A DNA stretch of 47,271 nt from the NCBI GenBank assembly GCA_002420115.1, contig DIHK01000038.1, positions 40,669 to 87,939 on the forward strand, given 5' to 3'. Both the position numbers and the translations under genes were made by a program. Of this stretch, positions 1-7,432 are shown one piece after another. Every line of letters starts with the position of its first letter. Positions within the stretch are counted from its first letter, which is position 1. Source of the stretch: Nitrospira sp. UBA5698 (lineage in GTDB: Bacteria; Nitrospirota; Nitrospiria; Nitrospirales; Nitrospiraceae). The notes beneath the pieces were generated by a model, which was not told the DNA's origin, ran no database searches, and saw only the letters and a list, made by a program, of their open reading frames with translations.

Positions 1-540
1 ACCCCAGATGCCGTACGGTATGGCTGCCGTGTGGCGACTCGACCTGACCAATGGTCCGGTGCAACCCTGGAGAGCATCCGCGATCGTTTCGGGCCTGACG
101 GAGTCTTGATGCTGCCACATGGGGTGGCTTGGTGGTACCCCGACCTGTCTCAGATCGCTATCCGTCCACAATACCGCCTCTTCTCCAGAAAGTTCAGGAC
201 AGCTTGGCCGGTCAAAGGCCTGATTCACGTATCCCCCCATGACGAGGCGCTGATGACGCACTGCGTCAAACGCATTCCCTGGTCATCAGCCCTCATCACC
301 GCGATCTGGTTTGCCGTTGTCTTGTTTGGATCGCTGACCTTTGTGGTGCAATACGCCCTGGAAGGCGGGTTCACGACGCTAGGCGGAGCATTTTTGGGCA
401 TCGGCATTACAGGACTTGCCGGCATGGTCGCGTTGTTTGGAATCGTGACGGTCACTCTGTCCTATCGCCTGGAGGACAGCCGCCTCATACAGGTGTACGA
501 CGAACTGCGTGCAGCCATCATGCCGACCAACGTTCCCTGA
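1..540 (+). CDS. Hypothetical membrane protein, probably cut by the window edge
   Basis: The reading frame is open from base 1 to the stop at 540. The first in-window start codon is a GTG at 31 without a visible ribosome binding site, so the true start probably lies outside the window. The visible protein has a soluble N-terminal part of about 90 residues with a WWYPDLSQIAIRP stretch. Two hydrophobic segments follow (about residues 90-112 and 118-142, counted from the GTG) and then a short polar tail. I do not recognise a family. The layout (cytosolic domain, hairpin of two membrane helices, short tail) would suit a small inner-membrane protein. Confidence 0.6.
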   Translation, partial: TPDAVRYGCRVATRPDQWSGATLESIRDRFGPDGVLMLPHGVAWWYPDLSQIAIRPQYRLFSRKFRTAWPVKGLIHVSPHDEALMTHCVKRIPWSSALITAIWFAVVLFGSLTFVVQYALEGGFTTLGGAFLGIGITGLAGMVALFGIVTVTLSYRLEDSRLIQVYDELRAAIMPTNVP

Positions 541-557
541 GCGAGCCAATCAGGCCA

Positions 558-902
558 TCACCCACGGAAAAAGTTCAAAAAGTGGTCGTACTCAACCGGC
601 AAGTTCACGGCATCGCGATGACGAACCAGGCCGGTAATGATCCCGCGATGTTTCTTCACCAGCCCCGACACCTCAAACGCGTTGCGGAACTGCTGCCATT
701 GCAACGCGGGATCGGTTACAATTTTGACTTGTTCGTCTTGGGGAAGCGCATGCACGATGGTTGTCAACGTGCGAACGGCTTTTTCCACACTCTCATACGG
801 GGACGCCAGATTAAGTCGGACGTAGAACGTCTCCAAATGCCGACGGAATTCCTCCTTCAGCACCTGAGCCGGATCGGACACAGGGGGGCGTACGTCTGCC
901 AT
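558..902 (-). CDS. Hypothetical protein, 114 aa
   Basis: The protein has no signal peptide or membrane segment and is predicted to be mostly helical and cytosolic. The frame stays open upstream to 1004, but that would overlap the start of the convincing lipoprotein gene on the other strand at 964. I therefore place the start at the ATG at 902 (protein begins MADVRPPVSDP); an ATG at 920 is the alternative. Neither has a strong ribosome binding site. I do not recognise the family. The gene is divergent from the lipoprotein at 964 and convergent with the membrane protein ending at 540. Confidence 0.5.
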   Translation of the reverse strand: MADVRPPVSDPAQVLKEEFRRHLETFYVRLNLASPYESVEKAVRTLTTIVHALPQDEQVKIVTDPALQWQQFRNAFEVSGLVKKHRGIITGLVRHRDAVNLPVEYDHFLNFFRG

Positions 903-963
903 ACTAGATTCAGAGATCATACGGTAGGTCAACGGTAGAGAACAACTCTCAAGGGAGGACAGC

Positions 964-1449
964 ATGAATCGGATATTATCTGGGCTCGTCGGTGCACTTG
1001 CCATAGTGACCTTGGTTGGATGCTCATCGCATCACCGTCACCACGGCATGATGAGCGGAGGCCACAGCGACGCCTACTGGCAAAAGGGGCAACAGGACAT
1101 GGAGGGTCTGATCAATCGGACCGTTCAGGACCCCGAGAAGGCGAAGCAAGTGAATATGCTTACCGGTGAGATCATCAAGGAACTGAAGGAAAGCCGTGAA
1201 CGAGAGCGAGCCTATCACCGACAACTCTACACATTGAACGCCAGCTATGAGGCGGAAGCATCGGAGTTTTCTAAAATCATCAACGAGGCGAACATTCAGC
1301 GTATGCAGAGCTCGGCCAGCGTCCTCAGCCTGCGATTCAAGATGAAGAACCTCATGACGGCTGATGAGTGGAAGGCGCTCTCGGATCGGATGATCTCATA
1401 CAGCAGTCGGTACCAAGGCGGAAACGCGGGAACGAAGGCAGGATATTAG
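964..1449 (+). CDS. Histidine-rich periplasmic lipoprotein
   Basis: The N-terminus is a lipoprotein signal peptide with lipobox LVGC and Cys20 as the lipidation site. A short histidine- and methionine-rich stretch follows (HHRHHGMMSGGH), which could bind metal. The rest is helical and highly charged, with an ERERAYHR region and a long amphipathic segment. It recalls the helical periplasmic Spy/CpxP/heavy-metal-resistance type of protein, but I see no diagnostic LTxxQ motif, so that is only an analogy. A good ribosome binding site (GGGAGG) sits about 6 nt before the ATG. The gene ends beside a 7-nt-period hairpin. Confidence 0.75.
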   Translation: MNRILSGLVGALAIVTLVGCSSHHRHHGMMSGGHSDAYWQKGQQDMEGLINRTVQDPEKAKQVNMLTGEIIKELKESRERERAYHRQLYTLNASYEAEASEFSKIINEANIQRMQSSASVLSLRFKMKNLMTADEWKALSDRMISYSSRYQGGNAGTKAGY

Positions 1450-1450
1450 A

Positions 1451-1510
1451 GGCATTCGTCAACGGTCATCAGTCACTGGGGATGAAAATGACTACTGACT
1501 AATGACCAGT
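1451..1510. repeat. 7-nt-period intergenic hairpin element
   Basis: The spacer between two convergent genes is built of degenerate 7-nt words. The right half reads TGACTAC, TGACTAA, TGACCAG, TGACATC in exact register; the left half reads CAACGGT, CATCAGT, CACTGGG. Bases 1464-1477 pair with 1494-1507 at 12 of 14 positions, giving a hairpin with a 16-nt loop. It may act as a bidirectional terminator, but there is no T-run. Confidence 0.6.
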
Positions 1511-1514
1511 GACA

Positions 1515-2549
1515 TCAGTGTTGAGCCTGCGGCGCGGCTTTGAGCGGCACAGCCGTCCAGGTCGCGCCGGCATCGGTTGAACGATAGAGACCACTGCCAT
1601 TGGTACCGGCATAGAGAGTGTGAACGTTTTTGGGATCCATCGCCAGGGCTCGAATATTCAACGTCGCAAGCCCTTGGTTCATGGCTTGCCAGGCCTTTCC
1701 CCCATCGGAAGTCTTCCAAATCCCGGCCGGGCCACCGATATACAGCTGAGCCGGTTCTTTCGGATGGAGGACCAAGCTGCTGATATAGGGATCGGAGATG
1801 GATTGGCCGATACGCTCCCACTGCTCTCCTTTGTTCCCCGTGCGAAAGAGACCTTTTGTCGTACCAGCATAGACGACGTCAGGATTCGTCCGATCGATCT
1901 CGAGAGCATTGACCCCGAGGGCCATAGCCGCCATGAGTTCCGTCTCGGGGATTAACCCGTTATTGATTTTCTTCCAGTTCGTTGCCCCATCATCGGACCG
2001 ATAGACCCCACCCGTCGTCCCGGCATAGAGCACCGCCGGTTCTCTTGGGTTGATCGCAATCGACGTGACAATGTGCACCTCTTTCATTCCGTTCATCCGC
2101 TCGACCCATTCACGGCCCGCGTCTTTTGAATAAAAGGCCCCAACCGTCGTGGCCGCATAAATCTGCTCGCTAGCCGCAGGGTGAAAGACGAACTGATTGA
2201 TGAAGGAGACATGCTCTTTCAATCCGACATTGTGCGGCAGCCAATGTTGACCCCCATCTGGACTCTTGTAGACCGCATCCCCCATCGTGCCGGCATAGAT
2301 CGCCGCCGGCAGGAGCGGATCAATCGCCAGCGTCGTCACCCGACGTGCGCTGAAGCTGGGGAACTTCTCCCAAGTTCCTCCCCCATCGCGTGATTTGTAG
2401 ACCGCATCATTCGTCGCGACATAGAGGATGTCGGCATTCTTGGGATGCAAGGCGATCGACACGACCGATTCGCTCTCCTTCTGGCAGCCAATGGAGAGGA
2501 GCGCGAATGGGAGCAAACTGAACGCAAGAACGACCCGAATCAGCTTCAT
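1515..2549 (-). CDS. Secreted Asp-box (BNR/YCF48-like) beta-propeller lipoprotein
   Basis: Starting at the ATG at 2549, the 344-aa product opens with a lipoprotein signal (lipobox SIGC, Cys22). The frame extends to 2570, but the internal start gives a normal signal peptide. Seven Asp-box repeats follow at regular spacing, each with the S/T-x-D-x-G-x-x-W pattern or a close variant: SRDGGGTW, SPDGGQHW, SKDAGREW, SDDGATNW, TGNKGEQW, TSDGGKAW, STDAGATW. That predicts a seven-bladed propeller on the outside of the membrane. Related proteins include the YCF48/Hcf136 photosystem assembly factors, Vps10-type propellers and sialidases. The catalytic residues of sialidases are not evident, so a binding or assembly role is more likely. 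Confidence 0.8.
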   Translation of the reverse strand: MKLIRVVLAFSLLPFALLSIGCQKESESVVSIALHPKNADILYVATNDAVYKSRDGGGTWEKFPSFSARRVTTLAIDPLLPAAIYAGTMGDAVYKSPDGGQHWLPHNVGLKEHVSFINQFVFHPAASEQIYAATTVGAFYSKDAGREWVERMNGMKEVHIVTSIAINPREPAVLYAGTTGGVYRSDDGATNWKKINNGLIPETELMAAMALGVNALEIDRTNPDVVYAGTTKGLFRTGNKGEQWERIGQSISDPYISSLVLHPKEPAQLYIGGPAGIWKTSDGGKAWQAMNQGLATLNIRALAMDPKNVHTLYAGTNGSGLYRSTDAGATWTAVPLKAAPQAQH

Positions 2550-2632
2550 CGTGGTGCGGGACCTAACCATAACGATCGGATGGGAGTCAAGCAGGAGAAG
2601 CTAGACGCTAACGTAGGTGAGATGAAGTGATG

Positions 2633-2992
2633 CTAGGCAGCGGTGCCGATGAGGCTCTCCAAGGGGATGTGCATCTTGCGATGGAGTCGACGAATCATCT
2701 CGAGCGAGAGATTTCGCTTCTTTGTCAGGATTTCCGACACCCGCCCGCGCCCGCCTAGTACCATCTCTAAATCTTTCCGCGTCATCCCAAGTTGGTCCAT
2801 CCGAAATTTGATCGCCTCGATCGGATCAGGAGGGTAAATCGCGTGATGTTTGGCTTCATACGCCTCGACAAGCGTCGTAAGGACGTCCAGTTCATCACCA
2901 GCCTTTGTGCTTGGCTTAGCATCCATCAATTGTTCGATGCGTGCCAGCGCCCGGTCATAGTCTCGGGTTGTTTTGATCGGAGCGATGGTCAT
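2633..2992 (-). CDS. higA: Antitoxin HigA, XRE-type helix-turn-helix protein
   Basis: The 119-aa protein has an N-terminal helical region (about 1-60) that normally wraps the toxin. A C-terminal helix-turn-helix follows (about 60-115), with the recognisable run DQLGMTRKDLEMVLGGRGRVSEIL. It follows higB on the same strand after a 16-nt gap, the reversed toxin-first order typical of higBA. HigA binds HigB to block it and represses the shared promoter. The palindrome inside the promoter upstream of higB is the obvious binding site. Confidence 0.85.
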   Translation of the reverse strand: MTIAPIKTTRDYDRALARIEQLMDAKPSTKAGDELDVLTTLVEAYEAKHHAIYPPDPIEAIKFRMDQLGMTRKDLEMVLGGRGRVSEILTKKRNLSLEMIRRLHRKMHIPLESLIGTAA

Positions 2993-3008
2993 ATTGACTC
3001 CTCACCTA

Positions 3009-3302
3009 CTAGATGGTCGTCACATTGATCGCATCATACTCAGCGTGTGTGCCGATGAATCGGATGTACACCACTCGGTATGGGTAATTGATCTTCACCA
3101 CAAGCCGGTACTGATTCCCCGCCACGTTGAAGACGACCCGATTGCCCTGCAGAACGCTGGCTGAACGAAAGTGACCCTTGACGGCCGATGGGGATACCCA
3201 ATCAGCATGGGCAACCTCTTGGTGCCAGGCCTCTAAAGGACCTTTGGCCTTTGGATATCGTCTCCAGAAGTTCCGCAGCGTCCGCTTGGCAATGATACGC
3301 AC
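3009..3302 (-). CDS. higB: Toxin HigB, RelE-fold mRNA interferase
   Basis: The 97-aa protein is full length for the HigB_toxin family (RelE superfamily). It has the family's landmarks in order: an N-terminal TLRNFWRRYPKAKGPLEAWH helix, the ADWVSP turn, NRVVFNVAGNQYRL, and the C-terminal VYIRFIGTHAEYD block. The final H-x-x-Y region is where the family's catalytic residues lie. HigB cleaves ribosome-bound mRNA unless HigA neutralises it. The start is a GTG at 3302 with no ribosome binding site. It lies only 5 nt past a good -10 box, so the transcript is probably leaderless. Confidence 0.88.
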   Translation of the reverse strand: MRIIAKRTLRNFWRRYPKAKGPLEAWHQEVAHADWVSPSAVKGHFRSASVLQGNRVVFNVAGNQYRLVVKINYPYRVVYIRFIGTHAEYDAINVTTI

Positions 3303-3307
3303 GGGTC

Positions 3308-3336
3308 ACTATAACATGATCCCATATTGGGATCAA
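3308..3336 (-). promoter_or_regulatory. higBA promoter with embedded palindromic operator
   Basis: On the minus strand there is a -35 box TTGATC (3336-3331), a 17-nt spacer and a -10 box TATAGT (3313-3308). Inside, at 3317-3335, is a perfect inverted repeat of TGATCCCA and TGGGATCA around a 3-nt centre. It covers part of the -35 and most of the spacer, so a bound HigA dimer would exclude RNA polymerase. The expected start of transcription, about 7 nt past the -10, falls on the higB GTG. Confidence 0.75.
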
Positions 3337-3574
3337 CCAACCTATGCACTACACTGGACACTAAAACGGCGACGAAGAATTCAAGAGCCTCGGGACAGCA
3401 CAGAGGGAGCTGAGCTTACCTTTCATACGTCACTGGCTTACGTTTCTTACATTAATAGTGGCATCATGATCGACCACGATGTCGGCTTGTCGCAGCGGCG
3501 AATCCGCGATTCCAGCAGAAGCGCTCGTGAATAATGCGGGCTAGGACAGTCTCTCGCCACTTCGGAGAATCATA

Positions 3575-4348
3575 GTGGAGTTGCTCATCGTCTGCATCGC
3601 ATCGTTATTGGCGTCGGCCCTCACGCTGTTTTCCGGGTTTGGGCTTGGCACGCTGCTGATGCCCGTGGTCGCCCTCTTCTTCCCACTGGAACTGGCGATT
3701 GCGATGACCGCCATAGTCCATCTAGCGAACAACCTTTTTAAAATTGGACTGCTCGGGCGAAAGGCCAATCGCTCTGTACTGCTACAGTTCGGATTGCCGG
3801 CGATCGCAGCGGCCTTTATGGGAGCGGCATTGCTGACGTACCTGGGGGAAGTCAAACCGATCTACGAATACCATGCGCTTGGGAGCGCTCGACAGGTGTC
3901 GGCTCTCAAGCTCGTGATCGGAGTCCTCATCATATCCTTCGTAGTCTTGGAGCTTTCTCCCACCTTCTCCAAGATCGCGCTTGATCGCCGATGGCTGCCG
4001 CTCGGCGGCCTGATCAGTGGGTTCTTCGGCGGCTTGTCGGGTCATCAAGGCGCCTTTCGAAGTATGTTTCTGATCAAGGCTGGACTTGAGAAAGAGGCGT
4101 TCGTCGCCACGGGGGTCGTGCTCGCCGTCATGGTGGATCTCTCTCGCATGACCGTCTATGGCGCGGATATCTCAGCCCATGGGGAGGCCATCGCCTGGCA
4201 GTTGGTCATCGGCGCGAGCCTGTCTGCCTTTGCCGGGGCCTATATTGGCGGAAAGATGATGAAGAAGGTCACGCTTCGGTCGATTCAACTGACGGTGTCA
4301 GCGCTGTTGATTGTGGTTGGCTGTGGGCTAATTTCGGGTGCGCTGTGA
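3575..4348 (+). CDS. TauE/SafE-family membrane permease (sulfite exporter type)
   Basis: The 257-aa protein is almost entirely hydrophobic, with about eight predicted membrane segments in two similar halves, as in the TauE/SafE (DUF81) family. Characteristic glycine-rich motifs are FSGFGLGTLLMPV at the start of half one and GFFGGLSGHQGAF at the start of half two. The family exports or imports small organic or inorganic sulfur anions and other anions; the substrate cannot be read from sequence. The start is a GTG at 3575 with GGAG about 9 nt upstream. The gene stands alone, convergent with the small membrane protein at 4602-4736. Confidence 0.8.
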   Translation: MELLIVCIASLLASALTLFSGFGLGTLLMPVVALFFPLELAIAMTAIVHLANNLFKIGLLGRKANRSVLLQFGLPAIAAAFMGAALLTYLGEVKPIYEYHALGSARQVSALKLVIGVLIISFVVLELSPTFSKIALDRRWLPLGGLISGFFGGLSGHQGAFRSMFLIKAGLEKEAFVATGVVLAVMVDLSRMTVYGADISAHGEAIAWQLVIGASLSAFAGAYIGGKMMKKVTLRSIQLTVSALLIVVGCGLISGAL

Positions 4349-4433
4349 CCACTTGAGGAATATTTGAGGGCTTCAGACCCTCTTAGTATCATCTCAGATA
4401 GAGGAAGAGCTCTTGATGGACCACGATCTCACC

Positions 4434-4498
4434 TCCCATGCGAAACCTGCCACGCGTTGGGAGAAGTCTTCTCTCACGTGACAGGTTCGCAGGTGGGA
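4434..4498. other. Long imperfect stem-loop between convergent genes
   Basis: Bases 4434-4454 pair with 4477-4498 in a broken stem: TCCCA with TGGGA, TGCG with CGCA, CCTG with CAGG, CACG with CGTG. Inside is a second, perfect hairpin GAGAAG-T-CTTCTC (4461-4473). A short CCCC/GGGG hairpin follows at 4513-4523. The block sits between the 3' ends of the TauE-type gene (plus) and the 44-aa gene (minus), so a bidirectional terminator is the simple reading. A structured RNA cannot be excluded. Confidence 0.45.
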
Positions 4499-4601
4499 AT
4501 GGCTCACACAGCCCCCTTCGGGGTCCGTTCATGCTTCGTGCTAGACAGGAAACCGGGTACCCCGCTGGCGTCGGGCGCTCAGGAAGGCCAGTGATGACTC
4601 A

Positions 4602-4736
4602 CTATTTCGGCGTCTCGTACGCTGCCCGCAGATCGCTAGCCGGAGGAGTCGTACTACTCACCGTGGTGAGTACGGCATAGATCAATACCGCCGTTCCGAG
4701 AATAATGCCACCGACATACAACCAAACCTTATCCAT
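4602..4736 (-). CDS. Small single-span membrane protein, 44 aa
   Basis: The ATG at 4736 is preceded by an ideal ribosome binding site (AAAGGAGG, 5-6 nt away). The protein starts MDKVWLYVGGIILGTAVLIY, a membrane helix of about residues 5-25, followed by a short polar tail rich in Ser, Thr and Pro and ending ETPK. Size and topology resemble the accessory subunits or assembly peptides of membrane complexes, but I recognise no family. The gene is too short for usual gene finders. The ribosome binding site, clean start and conserved-looking architecture make it convincing. Confidence 0.7.
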   Translation of the reverse strand: MDKVWLYVGGIILGTAVLIYAVLTTVSSTTPPASDLRAAYETPK

Positions 4737-5116
4737 GGCATCCTCCTTTGGTAAAAGAAAGTCCAGGGCATCGGCCCTTATGTTGGTTTAGGATACTGGT
4801 GCGGACTTCTCGACGCGGGAGGAGCCAGCTCTCGCAGGTGATCGTCTACGCCAGGCCGGCGCTCACCCGCCGAGTAAATTGCCCGCCTGATTGGACAAAA
4901 TCTTATTGCAGGAGCGTTCGGGAGAAAATTGGGGCAAGCCCCGAAGAGATTCTACTGGTGGCAAAAATCCACACGGAATTCCATTCGTCGCAAGCCCCTC
5001 CTTCACAAATATCGAAGGACATATTTCAGCTGATCTACGCTTATCGCAACAACACTCATACTCCATCCCCTCCAAGCTGGTTGACTTCTCTGTAACGAAC
5101 AGACATACCTCTTAGG
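4737..5116. other. Intergenic region, no gene recognised
   Basis: This 380-bp spacer separates the divergent 44-aa gene and the DNA repair gene. Overlapping short frames exist on both strands but none has a ribosome binding site or protein-like composition. A small GGGG-CAA-GCCCC-type hairpin lies near 4932-4943. A weak TTGACT box near 5080 could serve the downstream gene. I see nothing else. Confidence 0.3.
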
Positions 5117-5980
5117 ATGTCGACTACGCGCACAACGATCCGTACGCCACGCCTCCCTTCCGCACCACATTCGATTCAAAAAGGCATGTCTCTAGCCGAC
5201 TTGCTCGATCGGGAAGCCATCGACTGTCTGGCGCACAATATCAGTCTCGTCTATTCGACTTTTGACGGAAAGGCATTCCAACGTACGGCGCGCAATGGTC
5301 TGAAGGCGCTCAGTATTCTGCAGCGTGGCCATCACCTGGCGAGAGCCCTTCGCACCCACCTGCCGGAACACTATAAAGATGCCATTCATATCCTGGTTCA
5401 ATCACTGACTCCACCGCAGACAGATACGGAAGATCTTGGACTCGGCGTGTTCTTCTACCTCCCACATGTGAGTTTTGTCGCGACGTATGGGCTAGACCCT
5501 GCTCACAACGGTGGGCAAGATCCGTTTGAAATCTCGATGTTAGCCCAGTACGAACTGACGCGGCGCTTCAGCGCCGAATTTTCCATTCGCCCATTTCTGA
5601 TCACGTGGCCGGGGCGTACCTTGGCGCAACTGATGAAATGGACCGATGATCCTGATCCCCATGTGCGACGGCTTTGTTCGGAAGGGACACGTCCACGCTT
5701 GCCCTGGGCGATACGAATTCCAGCCTTTATCAAAGACCCTCGCCCGGTCCTGCCTATTCTGGAGGCACTCAAAGACGATTCGGATCTCTATGTCCGACGG
5801 AGTGTGGCCAATCATGTCGGCGATATTGCCAAGGACCATCCCCGTCTCGCCTTTGAACTCTGCGAACAATGGTTGGACGGGGCTACGAAGGAGAGAAAGT
5901 GGCTGCTCCGTCATGCCGTGCGCCATCCAGCCAAGAAAGGTGTGAAGGCCGCGCGGCGAATACGAGAGCTGGCGAAATGA
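5117..5980 (+). CDS. DNA alkylation repair protein, AlkC/AlkD-like HEAT-repeat glycosylase
   Basis: The 287-aa protein is alpha-helical with HEAT-like repeats. The stretch DPDPHVRRLCSEGTRPRLPW (about residues 178-197) is the signature of the AlkC/AlkD DNA-alkylation-repair family. Another repeat follows with DDSDLYVRRSVANHVGD. These enzymes remove 3-methyladenine, 7-methylguanine and related cationic lesions by clasping DNA without flipping the base. The length agrees better with AlkC than with AlkD (about 230 aa). The start at 5117 is the longest option; an ATG at 5186 (Met24) before the first helical repeat is possible. The gene appears to stand alone. Confidence 0.75.
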   Translation: MSTTRTTIRTPRLPSAPHSIQKGMSLADLLDREAIDCLAHNISLVYSTFDGKAFQRTARNGLKALSILQRGHHLARALRTHLPEHYKDAIHILVQSLTPPQTDTEDLGLGVFFYLPHVSFVATYGLDPAHNGGQDPFEISMLAQYELTRRFSAEFSIRPFLITWPGRTLAQLMKWTDDPDPHVRRLCSEGTRPRLPWAIRIPAFIKDPRPVLPILEALKDDSDLYVRRSVANHVGDIAKDHPRLAFELCEQWLDGATKERKWLLRHAVRHPAKKGVKAARRIRELAK

Positions 5981-6121
5981 CCTTAGAAATCTGAAGTGCT
6001 TGGAATAAGATAGTCGCTGAACTCAGTCCTGATTTATCTCGACTACCACGTTAAACCTACTATCAAAGGATAGACGCATGGTAAGTGGAATGGTCTGCAG
6101 CACCCCCTCCCGTTTCTCCCC

Positions 6122-7273
6122 CTACATCTTCAGCCGCTCCGCGTACCCGGTCAGCTCGACGTAGCCTTGGCCCTTGATCGGCTTGCCCTGTTTCGTGCCT
6201 GTGACTGCAACGGCCCCTTCCCAATAGGAGACGCGGCTGCTGCGCGACGTGCGCAATTCCTGATCGGCAAGTAGCGGGACAACGTCCAGTACGATGCCGA
6301 GCGATGGGAACTTTAGCTGCCATGTAGCCGGATACGTCGCCTTGCTCTCATGGCTGGTCCAGGTGCCGGTCGATTCAATCTGAAATTCCGTCACTTCCAT
6401 GTGGTGACTCCGTCCATCAGAGAAGACGATCGTACCGCTCGATGCCAGATCAGACGATCCGTCTTTCAATCGCATGCGATATAGCATCAGCTCGCTGTTG
6501 TCCTCTAACTGAATGCTGAACCAATCCCAGCCGACTTGATCGGCCCCGAGGTCGCCTGACCCAAATTCATGGTCCATCCAGCTGATGCCGTTGACGTCGA
6601 AGGATTCTCCATCGATCGTCAATGTCCCGTTCGTGGCGAGCCTCGTGAACGAGTAGTAGTGCGAGGCTTGACCGACCTCTTTCCCTTTCTTGCTGATGCC
6701 TGCTGCACCATGCGCGACCAGCGGCTTAGCGGGTTGCAGCGTGAGTGAAAGAGCGTGAGTGCCGTCTCGCGCGACCAACGTATGTACGCCAGGTAAGTCC
6801 GTCGCCGCCTCGGCTCGCCAATCATCGATCCACACACGAAGCTTTGACTCATCGGCTCCCGCCTTCCCAAGGCCCTCACGGCTAAGCTTCTCCGAGAAAT
6901 GAAATCGCTTACCATTGATGTCGGTCACCGCAAAATGGGCCAGATACAGATCCTTCACCGACCATTTGGAGGGAAGCGTGGTTACATCCTCAGGTGGGAT
7001 ACCCCGTCGAAAGAACGTCAATTCAAAACCGAACGACCGGCCGTCCTTGGTCTGCAGATGCCCCGTGTAGTACCACCACTCAGTCCGATAGGTCGGATGC
7101 GAGCCGTGGTCCCTGGGGAAGATGTACTGGTAGCCCGCCGTCGCTGGTTGGAATGGGGCTGAGGCAGGACTTGCAGCGAATGCAAGCGAAGCCCCCGCGC
7201 TCAGCCAGACACTGATCACCGCAATCCGCCAATAGTCGATCACACCCTGCCTCGCCTTATGATCCACACGCAC
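6122..7273 (-). CDS. Secreted CrtC/AttH-like lipocalin-fold protein (predicted hydrolase or hydratase)
   Basis: A signal peptide (about residues 1-34, ending SLAFA) precedes a protein with the hallmarks of the hydroxyneurosporene synthase (CrtC)/AttH family: TEWWYYTGHL near residue 64, WMDHEFGSG and GWDWFSIQL in the middle, and YWEGAVAVTG plus GYVELTGY at the C-terminus. CrtC hydrates carotenoid double bonds. Most secreted relatives (COG5621, predicted secreted hydrolases) have no known substrate and often sit near ABC exporters. No carotenoid gene is nearby, so I do not assign the carotenoid reaction. The 383-aa length is normal. Confidence 0.78.
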   Translation of the reverse strand: MRVDHKARQGVIDYWRIAVISVWLSAGASLAFAASPASAPFQPATAGYQYIFPRDHGSHPTYRTEWWYYTGHLQTKDGRSFGFELTFFRRGIPPEDVTTLPSKWSVKDLYLAHFAVTDINGKRFHFSEKLSREGLGKAGADESKLRVWIDDWRAEAATDLPGVHTLVARDGTHALSLTLQPAKPLVAHGAAGISKKGKEVGQASHYYSFTRLATNGTLTIDGESFDVNGISWMDHEFGSGDLGADQVGWDWFSIQLEDNSELMLYRMRLKDGSSDLASSGTIVFSDGRSHHMEVTEFQIESTGTWTSHESKATYPATWQLKFPSLGIVLDVVPLLADQELRTSRSSRVSYWEGAVAVTGTKQGKPIKGQGYVELTGYAERLKM

Positions 7274-7397
7274 TAGCCCCCCTGTGATGAGAGCCTCCAG
7301 CCGCTTCGGTTATAGCACGCGTTGAGTCTACGAACCAATCGGCTGTCTGAGAGCGGTGTTTCGCATTTCATTCTGCGTCCGTGGCCGACAGCCGGCG

Positions 7398-7427
7398 TTG
7401 ACAATTTTCACAAGCGTCAGCTATCGT
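7398..7427 (+). promoter_or_regulatory. Candidate promoter for the Lon-N-domain gene and ABC exporter
   Basis: A perfect -35 box TTGACA (7398-7403) is followed after 18 nt by TATCGT (7422-7427, 4 of 6). Transcription would begin at about the ATG at 7433, implying a leaderless or nearly leaderless message. This supports ATG 7433 over the upstream TTG at 7322. Confidence 0.4.
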
Positions 7428-7432
7428 GGCCC

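Noticed and set aside
2571..2632. Possible further 7-nt-period spacer between the Asp-box lipoprotein and higA
   Set aside because: Only AGAAGCT/AGACGCT agree; the following words do not keep the pattern and no clear hairpin forms.
3178..3534. Plus-strand frame over higB and its promoter
   Set aside because: It is antisense to a well-supported toxin gene, has no ribosome binding site, and the protein-like features are the shadow of higB.
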